Shown here: positions 9,482-15,300 of the stretch, one piece after another | How the letters are laid out: each line of letters starts with the position of its first letter | How positions within the stretch are numbered: position 1 is the first letter of the stretch | Source: Arcicella rigui | GTDB lineage: Bacteria > Bacteroidota > Bacteroidia > Cytophagales > Spirosomataceae | Direction: 5' to 3' | NCBI RefSeq assembly: GCF_034929435.1 | Contig: NZ_JAYFUM010000014.1 | Span: 106,137 to 170,136, forward strand | Length of the DNA: 64,000 nt | The notes under the pieces: model-generated | The model's input: only the letters and a program-made list of their open reading frames with translations | Told to the model about the DNA's origin: nothing | Database searches by the model: none | Translations under genes and position numbers: made by a program

Positions 9482-9567
9482 GAAGTTTGTATCTCTACGA
9501 ACTTCTTTTTTGATAAATAATTATAGTCAACAAAAAGTTATCCGTGAAGACACGGACAACGGCTGAA
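9482..9567. repeat. REPIN-like double-hairpin element, copy A
   Basis: Copy A has a slightly diverged first hairpin (AGTTTGTATCTCTACGAACTT), the shared spacer TTCTTTTTTGATAAATAATT, a CAACAAA stretch, and the second hairpin close to GTCCGTGAAGACACGGAC. The reverse complement of the second hairpin resembles the first (GTTCGTGTCTCCACGAAC). The element is therefore two inverted copies of one palindromic word, as in REPINs. Confidence 0.7.
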
Positions 9568-9611
9568 GGTTTAATTAAATGCTTACTAATACCTAAATAA
9601 AGATAATCCTT

Positions 9612-9868
9612 ATGAAAGAAAACAGAAAATTCGAAGAATTGACCTTAGAAGAGCTAAAAGCGAAACAAAAAAAGTTTAAAGCTTTTGTGGGCATTCTCAG
9701 TATTATATTATAACGCTCATTGCAACATTTGGGCTAATATACTTTGCTATAAAAAGTAACAAGTATAATTTACTTATACTTTGTGGAAGCTTTTCTTTTG
9801 CTCTTTTTATCTGTTCTTATATCTTAAAGCAGATTGAAACAGAAATAAAATCACGAGGTTTAAAATAG
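9612..9868 (+). pseudogene. Small two-TM protein gene broken by a frameshift
   Basis: An ATG at 9612 opens a frame that encodes an acidic-basic helix (LTLEELKAKQKKFKAF) and the start of a membrane helix, and stops at 9711-9713. From 9710 a neighbouring frame continues with a convincing hydrophobic sequence (ITLIATFGLIYFAI, then LLILCGSFSFALFICSYIL) and ends in a charged tail at TAG 9866-9868. Joined, the two give about 85 residues with two membrane helices. I read this as one gene with a one-base indel near 9700-9710. A sequencing error or programmed slippage is less likely but possible. The function is unknown. Confidence 0.6.
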
Positions 9869-9899
9869 GTTTTTTGGGAAAGGTTGTGTCTTTTTTGCC

Positions 9900-10136
9900 G
9901 AAGTTCGTGTCTCCACGAACTTCTTTTTTGATAGATAATTAAAGCAACAACATCACAGTAAACAAAAAGTCGTCCGTTACTCATGGCATGACTGACAATA
10001 GACTGGTTTTACTCAATATTATTTGATAAGTCATTCCATGAGTTTATGTTGCAAGCTTCTTTTTTGATAGATAATTAAAGTACTACCACCGTTAACAAAT
10101 AGTTGTCCGTGAAGACACGGACAACGGCGAAGAAAT
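9900..10136. repeat. REPIN-like elements, copies B and C, each half replaced
   Basis: Copy B (9900-9978) has a perfect first hairpin GTTCGTGTCTCCACGAAC and the spacer TTGATAGATAATTAAAG, but its second hairpin is cut off after GTCGTCCGT. Copy C (10052-10136) lacks the first hairpin but keeps the spacer and a perfect second hairpin GTCCGTGAAGACACGGAC. Between them, ACTCATGGCATGAC (9979-9992) and GTCATTCCATGAGT (10030-10043) are inverted to each other with one mismatch. They replace the lost halves, as if a variant palindrome had been exchanged in. Confidence 0.65.
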
Positions 10137-10177
10137 GAATTTGAAAGTGTCTTTTGCAGAAGTTCATCTCTTTGCCA

Positions 10178-10204
10178 AAGTTCGTGTCTCCACGAACTTC
10201 TTCA
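10178..10204. repeat. Half REPIN-like hairpin, copy D
   Basis: Only the first hairpin, GTTCGTGTCTCCACGAAC followed by TTCTT, is present. It lies directly against the stop codon of the neighbouring hypothetical gene, where it could serve as that gene's transcription terminator. Confidence 0.6.
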
Positions 10205-10831
10205 CTACTTCAAATTAATCTCTGGGCGAGTTTCGTAGGCTGAACCAATTTCGCAAAGTCTATCCATAATTTCTGCAAAAAGCTTAAACATGATTTTAAG
10301 TTTTTCTACATCTTTGATGATTCCTACTACTTCCAAATACAATTCATCAACGCCGTCTGGAAAGCTTTGTCCCCAAAATCCTTCATCATCCTGTACTTTC
10401 ACTTGAAACTGTGATAAATTCGCCAATGCCAGAAAATCATTTTTGATGTTTTTATCTTTAAACAAAGCTCTGATTTTATCTGGATTTTTACTTTTTAGCA
10501 CAAAAGTATCGTCAAAAATTTTATCTTCTATTTCAATATCCTGCATTCCAAAGTACTTAGCGAGGTCTGTAAAAAGTCCTTCTGGATAAATAGTAAACCT
10601 AAAATCATCTTTGTTGATATAGGCACAACGCATCCGAGTATAAGGCGTTGAACTCTTTCCCGTCGAACGATGAAAGACATCTAAAATGATTGTCCAATTT
10701 TTATGTTCAAGTACTACTTTTGAATCATCGAAAAAGTTCTTTTTCTTGATTAAAGTCGCATTAATTTCTTGTTCTAACTGTACCCAAATTTCTTCCTTAC
10801 TTGGGCCAAAAATATTTCTTAACAATCCCAT
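10205..10831 (-). CDS. Hypothetical soluble protein
   Basis: I do not recognise this 208-residue protein with confidence. It has no signal peptide or membrane helix. It starts with a short hydrophobic MGLLRNIFG segment that might peripherally attach to membranes. The middle stretch FDDTFVLKSKNPDKIRALF faintly resembles DUF3137 proteins, and the C terminus has a conserved-looking IMDRLCEIGSAYE. It is a lone minus-strand gene between two REPIN-like elements, with no operon partner. Its codons look like those of its neighbours, so a resident gene is plausible. Confidence 0.6.
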   Translation of the reverse strand: MGLLRNIFGPSKEEIWVQLEQEINATLIKKKNFFDDSKVVLEHKNWTIILDVFHRSTGKSSTPYTRMRCAYINKDDFRFTIYPEGLFTDLAKYFGMQDIEIEDKIFDDTFVLKSKNPDKIRALFKDKNIKNDFLALANLSQFQVKVQDDEGFWGQSFPDGVDELYLEVVGIIKDVEKLKIMFKLFAEIMDRLCEIGSAYETRPEINLK

Positions 10832-10917
10832 TGTTTATTGTATTTGGTGGAAATAAAAAGGTAACCTACAAACGATTTTCTACAAAGATTCATTGGTTAA
10901 AAACCGAGCGTCGGTCG

Positions 10918-11005
10918 CCTCACCCCTAACCCCTCTCCTGCTGAGAGGGGAACTTTTGGAGCTAAAAAAGCCCCTTCTCAACAGGAGAAGGGGTTGGGGA
11001 TGAGG
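10918..11005. repeat. CCTCACCCCTAACCCC long inverted repeat
   Basis: The left arm, starting CCTCACCCCTAACCCC, and the right arm, ending GGGGTTGGGGATGAGG, are inverted copies about 24 bases long, separated by roughly 40 bases with a smaller internal hairpin. The strongly GC-rich arms stand out from the AT-rich surroundings. The same kind of CCCCTAACCCC inverted element is found between genes in many unrelated bacteria, so it is probably a mobile intergenic palindrome. Confidence 0.65.
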
Positions 11006-11045
11006 TTTTCACAAAATAAAGATATTGGGCTTATTTGTACTTTGC

Positions 11046-11146
11046 CTAAACTCGTGTCTCCACGAACTTCTTTTTGACAGATAATTAAAGCCCCACTACA
11101 GTCAACAAATAGTCGTCCGTGAAGACACGGACAACGGCTAAGAAAT
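11046..11146. repeat. REPIN-like double-hairpin element, copy E
   Basis: Copy E is complete apart from one changed base in the first hairpin (ctCGTGTCTCCACGAAC). It has the spacer TTGACAGATAATTAAAG and a perfect second hairpin GTCCGTGAAGACACGGAC followed by the shared tail AACGGCTAAGAAAT. It lies downstream of the oxidoreductase gene at 11188. Confidence 0.72.
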
Positions 11147-11187
11147 CCAAAATACATTCATAATTCATAATTAAAAACTCATAATTA

Positions 11188-12192
11188 CTAAGCTTCCTGT
11201 GGATATTTTACACCAATCTGACTTCTGATTTCGCAAAGTAATTCCATCAATTCTAAGCTAAATTGTAATGGAAGGCGGTCGTTTTCGATTCTGCCTTCTG
11301 CCAAACAACGTTGAACGTCGATAGCTTCGTAGCTATATCCCCAGCCTTTGCGTTCGGTTTCAAAAAACTGTGGAGTTTCATCTGTTAGCTCTAAAGTAAA
11401 ACCAAAGGTTTCATGGAAGCGACCAGCAATAAATATTTTTCCTTTTGTACCATAAATCGTACAAGTAGTATCAGTTTTAGCAGCAAAGGTAGAGAATAAA
11501 GAAGCCGTAGCACCATTTGGAAAAGCTAAGGACATCGAGCAATTCATGTCAACACCTGTGGGAGCTAAAGTTGCTACCGCCTTTACTTCCGAAGGTTTTC
11601 CGAGTAATAACTTACTGATAAACAAAGGATAAATACCAATATCATACAAAGAACCACCAGTAAGTGCTGGATTGAACAGACGAGCGTTTTCATCATAAGT
11701 AGCCAAGAAACCAAAATCTGCCACAATATGCTTAATCTCGCCGATAGTGCCAGCCTTGATAATTTCTTCGATTTGATTGATAGCAGGATGAAATCTTGTC
11801 CAGATAGCTTCCATCAAAAAGAGTTTCTTTTCTTGCGATTTGGCAATCATTTCTTTCACCATTTGTGTATTAATGGCAAATGCTTTTTCACACAAAACAG
11901 GTACTCCTATTTCTAAAGCCAACAAAGTATTTTCATGGTGTTGAGCATGCGGCGTAGCAATATAAACTACATCAATCAAACCACTTTTTAACATTTCTTC
12001 ATAACTCCCAAAAGCATGAGGCGTATTATATTTTGCTCCGAAAGCTTTGGCTCTTTCTAAATCACGAGAAGCCACTGCGTGTAAAACAGCATTAGGTACA
12101 TCAGCAACTAAATCGTCTGCAAATTTTTCGGCTATTTTTCCACAGCCAATAATTCCCCAGCGAGTTATTGAAGTTTGAAAAGTTGAATCCAT
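11188..12192 (-). CDS. Gfo/Idh/MocA family oxidoreductase
   Basis: This 334-residue NAD(P)-dependent dehydrogenase has an N-terminal Rossmann fold (WGIIGCGKIAEKF, about 12-24). The family's EKP motif appears as CEKAFA near 98-103, with the proline replaced by alanine, and its Lys normally takes part in catalysis. The C-terminal alpha/beta domain follows (GGSLYDIGIYPL near 179-190). Members act on sugars, inositols or related polyols; the substrate here is unknown. The gene stands alone, between the REPIN-like element and a decamer palindrome array, so context does not help. Confidence 0.85.
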   Translation of the reverse strand: MDSTFQTSITRWGIIGCGKIAEKFADDLVADVPNAVLHAVASRDLERAKAFGAKYNTPHAFGSYEEMLKSGLIDVVYIATPHAQHHENTLLALEIGVPVLCEKAFAINTQMVKEMIAKSQEKKLFLMEAIWTRFHPAINQIEEIIKAGTIGEIKHIVADFGFLATYDENARLFNPALTGGSLYDIGIYPLFISKLLLGKPSEVKAVATLAPTGVDMNCSMSLAFPNGATASLFSTFAAKTDTTCTIYGTKGKIFIAGRFHETFGFTLELTDETPQFFETERKGWGYSYEAIDVQRCLAEGRIENDRLPLQFSLELMELLCEIRSQIGVKYPQEA

Positions 12193-12221
12193 TGACGTAA
12201 AGAATTTATGGGGTTTAAGTT

Positions 12222-12397
12222 GTGAGATTTTAGCTATGAGCTGTGAGCCTTGAGCTATGAGCTATGAGATTTGAGCCGTGAGCTTTGAGATTTAAGCCTT
12301 GAGCTATGAGTGTTATTGGTAAAAAAACTCACTGCTCACAGCTCAAAGCTTACGGCTGTTAGCTCATAGCTCATAGCTGTCAGCTAAAAGCTAAAAA
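12222..12397. repeat. Large inverted array of GAGCTATGAG decamers
   Basis: About eight degenerate copies of GAGCTATGAG/GAGCTGTGAG run from 12222 to about 12312. They are answered by about six copies of the reverse complement (CTCATAGCTC) from about 12330 to 12397. The halves can fold into one long imperfect hairpin with a short loop near 12313-12328. The array fills the gap between two minus-strand genes and may serve as a terminator for the aminotransferase upstream, or simply be a propagating intergenic repeat. Confidence 0.7.
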
Positions 12398-12400
12398 AGC

Positions 12401-13480
12401 CTAACGCTTCATCGCTTCAATCAAAGCTTCTACTTGCTCGATATTCACTGCGGCGAAATTGGCAATGCGTAATTGAGAAGCTTTGAAGTCGCCATAACCT
12501 GAGCCTATGACTAAATTAGCATCTGCTTGTACTTGTTTGATAATATCTGCCGCCGACCTTCCAACAACATTTACTACCACAACGGTCTGCGAACGATGTT
12601 CTGGATTTTTTACGAAAATCTCCAAAAAGTCAGATTTCTCAGCAAAGTTGTATAATAGTTTTGCTTTTCTTTCAGTCTCTTTTCTAATCGTTTCGATACC
12701 GATTTTATTCATGTCTTCGGCTACTTTTCCTAAAACATAAATCGCCATAACGTTTGGTGTTTCAGGCGTTTCAAATTTCTCGAAATTTTTGAACAATGAA
12801 GGCAAACTATGATAAGTACCGATTTGATTTTCGTGCGTTTTCATACGATTTGCCTTTTCCAACATGGCAGGATTGGCAATCCAACAGCCCAAACCTGCTG
12901 GCATTCCAAACGATTTTTGTACAGAAAAGAAAGCAGTGTCAACCGTATTAAAATCTAAATCTGGATACGGAGCAGAAGAAACCATGTCAACCGCTACAAA
13001 TTTATCCTTATTGGCACGTTTCAATTTATGAATTTCAGCAGGACGCATCTGTACTCCCGACGACGTTTCGTTGGCAGTAGTACAAATCAGTTCTGCATAC
13101 TCTGGCACAGTAATTTCGGCATAATCAAAACCTTCGCCAAAAGGTTTTTCGTACTTATGAGCATACTTGTTGAGTTCTTTCGAGAAGTCGTAAAACTTCT
13201 TAGAAAAAGAACCATTGACCAAGTGAAAGCTTTCGTGTTCGACTGTATTTTGAATAATACGTTCCCAAATTTCAGTAGCAGAACCCGTAAAGAAAATACC
13301 ATTTGATTCGGGAATGTCCATCAAAATACGCAATTGCTCAACTGTATGTTGATAAATACTACGAAACTGAGCAGAGCGGTGCGAAATTGAGCCTAATTGA
13401 AGCTCAAAAGCATTACGATAATGTTGTTCGACAGTAGGAAATAATTCGGCCGGGCCGGGGGTGAAGTATGTTTTACGCAT
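12401..13480 (-). CDS. serC: SerC-like class V aminotransferase (phosphoserine aminotransferase)
   Basis: This 359-residue PLP enzyme of aminotransferase class V has the N-terminal FTPGPAELFP signature shared by phosphoserine and alanine-glyoxylate aminotransferases. SHRS near 33-36 and the Schiff-base lysine in FFSVQKSFGMPAGLG near 185-198 are also present. Its neighbour at 15292-17205 encodes the other two serine pathway enzymes as a fusion, so conversion of 3-phosphohydroxypyruvate to phosphoserine is the most likely job. An alanine-glyoxylate aminotransferase is the alternative. Its ATG lies inside the end of the DUF4276 gene (8-base overlap), so translation may be coupled to that module. 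Confidence 0.78.
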   Translation of the reverse strand: MRKTYFTPGPAELFPTVEQHYRNAFELQLGSISHRSAQFRSIYQHTVEQLRILMDIPESNGIFFTGSATEIWERIIQNTVEHESFHLVNGSFSKKFYDFSKELNKYAHKYEKPFGEGFDYAEITVPEYAELICTTANETSSGVQMRPAEIHKLKRANKDKFVAVDMVSSAPYPDLDFNTVDTAFFSVQKSFGMPAGLGCWIANPAMLEKANRMKTHENQIGTYHSLPSLFKNFEKFETPETPNVMAIYVLGKVAEDMNKIGIETIRKETERKAKLLYNFAEKSDFLEIFVKNPEHRSQTVVVVNVVGRSAADIIKQVQADANLVIGSGYGDFKASQLRIANFAAVNIEQVEALIEAMKR

Positions 13481-14126
13481 GTATGGTTAAATCTTTAATC
13501 TTGTTCAGTAAATTATTGACATCAGCAAATTGCTTTTTCAACACATTAATATCAAGTTGCTCTATCAAAAGATAAGAGTTTTTCAATTTTCCGTATTTTA
13601 CTTTTTTTATCTTCCCTCCTTTTTCATATTGAAAAAATTCCTGTAAGAGTGAATTCAGTACTTTATCTGGACTTTCAATACTCTCAGGTTTTACGTTTTG
13701 AATCAACGAAGACTCCGCCATTGGACTTTGGATAATTCTTTCGTATTGTTGAAAAGTACGTTCAATAGCCTCTGGTTGAGAAAGTATCCATCCTTCCATG
13801 GCTTGAATCATAAAAAATACAGATTCCTTATACTCATCCAATTCATATTGTTTGATTCGAGTATCTCTTTGGCTTTCTTCTCCATCCAAATCCAAAAGAG
13901 CTAAAGTATTTGTGCTTACTCTTTTTTCAGATTTGATTGCTTTTAAAACACTGGTATAAGAAGCCTTGGTATCAATTTCAATACTTATATTATCAGTATT
14001 GTCTAAACCTGCAGATAATAATTGATGAAAACTCTCACGAAGTTTTTCACTATTATCAAAAGTATCGACACTGGCATTACTATTAGGATGAACGCCACCT
14101 TCTAATAAAATGCTTACTTCTACCAT
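13473..14126 (-). CDS. DUF4276 TOPRIM-like protein of a putative defence pair
   Basis: I place the start at ATG 14126 (217 residues), which overlaps the ATPase stop in ATGGTAG; an upstream GTG at 14156 would give an unlikely 10-residue extension. The N terminus VSILLEGG supplies a TOPRIM-type glutamate (Glu9). LALLDLDGEE gives the Asp-x-Asp pair (Asp79, Asp81). The stretch FMIQAMEGWILSQPEAI matches the hallmark of DUF4276. TOPRIM domains cut or rejoin nucleic acids using metal bound at these acids. Paired with an ABC-type ATPase, the layout recalls PARIS (AriA/AriB) and split OLD/Gabija nucleases. The stop overlaps serC by eight bases. A defence role is inferred. Confidence 0.75.
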   Translation of the reverse strand: MVEVSILLEGGVHPNSNASVDTFDNSEKLRESFHQLLSAGLDNTDNISIEIDTKASYTSVLKAIKSEKRVSTNTLALLDLDGEESQRDTRIKQYELDEYKESVFFMIQAMEGWILSQPEAIERTFQQYERIIQSPMAESSLIQNVKPESIESPDKVLNSLLQEFFQYEKGGKIKKVKYGKLKNSYLLIEQLDINVLKKQFADVNNLLNKIKDLTIHA

Positions 14127-15223
14127 CGTTTTCCTCCAATTTGACCTCTTAACCACATTTGTCCAGCTAAAAATTCACCTTCCCAATCTGGAAAATCTTC
14201 TTCTGAAACCTTCTTCACAATCGTTTCATTCGCTTCATTTTTCTCAAAAATCATCAAATCTTCTAATTCAAAAGCATTTAACAATAATGGCGAATGTGTA
14301 GCAATAATCATTTGTGTGCCGTTTTGAGCCGCATACTTAATGCCTCTGGCTATACCATTAATCATATCGGGGTGTAAACCCATTTCCGGTTCATCAAGAC
14401 AAACTACGCTTCCTCTTTTAGGATTATAAAAAATAGAAAGCAATAATAAGTATCGTAACGTTCCATCAGAAATATGTTCAATGGTAATGGCTCTATCTAA
14501 ATTTTTCTCTTTTAACGACATTAAACTTTTTCCTGCGACTGGTGTAGTAAAAACGATTTCTCTGAAATTTGGGTTTATATTTTTAAATTCTTCTACAAGT
14601 TTATCAAAAACCTTTATTGAATTTCCATTCAAATAGCTTAATAAAGTTGTCAGATTCTTGCCGTCACTTAAAAGATTCTCTTCTGAATAGTAAGGCGACA
14701 ATTGACGGATAGGGCTTTCAAAAGATGTATCGAAATAGTCATAAACAGCAAGTTTCTTTACAATATGAAGAATGCTCAAGAAAATATCATAATCTTCATT
14801 ATTAGACCATTTATCACCATCCTCTCGCTCCATTAAAATATGTTCATTTTCCAAAATACTTTCTTGGAAAATGCTATATCCACGAAATACTCTTCGAATA
14901 TGTAGATTGTAGAAAATATCATCATTCGCATATCTAATAAATGCGTGCTTGTTTATTGATTCTTTGGAAAAAACATAAGTTATATTTATCTCATCTGCAT
15001 AAGGGTCAATAAAATTTGCTACTCCATCAAATGCTCCCCATCTCTGCGAAAATAGTTTTTCAAAATCTCCTTCAATACTTGCCTTTAACAACCGTATCGC
15101 CTTAATGAAATTTGATTTTCCTGCTCCGTTAATTCCTACAAGAACATTGGTATCAGCATTCAATTCGATGGTTTGTTCAGTGCCAAAGCTAAAGAAATTT
15201 TGAATCGTTATTTTCTTAATCAT
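14120..15223 (-). CDS. AAA/ABC-type ATPase (OLD/RecF-like), partner of DUF4276
   Basis: The 367-residue ATPase opens with the RecF/OLD-type beta strand IKKITIQNFFSFG. It then has Walker A GINGAGKS (30-37), a signature-like SDGTLRYLLLL (252-262), Walker B VVCLDEPEMGLHPD (273-286) and a switch His in IIATHSP (His310). This is the AAA_15/AAA_21 layout of OLD, PARIS AriA and related systems. It lacks the fused TOPRIM domain of full OLD proteins, which is encoded by the next gene instead. It has its own consensus promoter with an operator-like palindrome 24 bases upstream, so it is probably a regulated two-gene cargo inserted in the serine locus. Confidence 0.82.
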   Translation of the reverse strand: MIKKITIQNFFSFGTEQTIELNADTNVLVGINGAGKSNFIKAIRLLKASIEGDFEKLFSQRWGAFDGVANFIDPYADEINITYVFSKESINKHAFIRYANDDIFYNLHIRRVFRGYSIFQESILENEHILMEREDGDKWSNNEDYDIFLSILHIVKKLAVYDYFDTSFESPIRQLSPYYSEENLLSDGKNLTTLLSYLNGNSIKVFDKLVEEFKNINPNFREIVFTTPVAGKSLMSLKEKNLDRAITIEHISDGTLRYLLLLSIFYNPKRGSVVCLDEPEMGLHPDMINGIARGIKYAAQNGTQMIIATHSPLLLNAFELEDLMIFEKNEANETIVKKVSEEDFPDWEGEFLAGQMWLRGQIGGKRW

Positions 15224-15246
15224 GCTTTATTGATGGGTATAAATAG

Positions 15247-15271
15247 TTTGTGCCACTTTACGTGGCACAAA
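15247..15271. promoter_or_regulatory. Perfect 10-5-10 palindrome, operator candidate
   Basis: TTTGTGCCAC and GTGGCACAAA form a perfect inverted repeat with a five-base centre. On the minus strand it overlaps the last four bases of the -7 box TATATTTG and the expected transcription start of the ATPase gene. A repressor bound here would block the promoter. There is no T-run, so terminator function for the gene upstream is less likely. A hairpin in the 5' untranslated RNA is the third reading. Confidence 0.6.
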
Positions 15272-15300
15272 TATAAGCTGTTTTCAGAATCTTAATACAA
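15268..15300 (-). promoter_or_regulatory. Promoter of the ATPase-DUF4276 module
   Basis: On the minus strand, TTG (15300-15298), 22 bases, then TATATTTG (15275-15268) fits the Bacteroidetes TTG/TAnnTTTG promoter. The -33 element lies within the 3' end of the SerB-SerA gene. It implies transcription of the module, and of the overlapping serC, independent of the gene upstream. Confidence 0.6.

Noticed and set aside
15247..15271. Transcription terminator of the SerB-SerA gene
   Set aside because: The hairpin has no T-run and overlaps an excellent promoter, so an operator or 5' RNA element is more likely.
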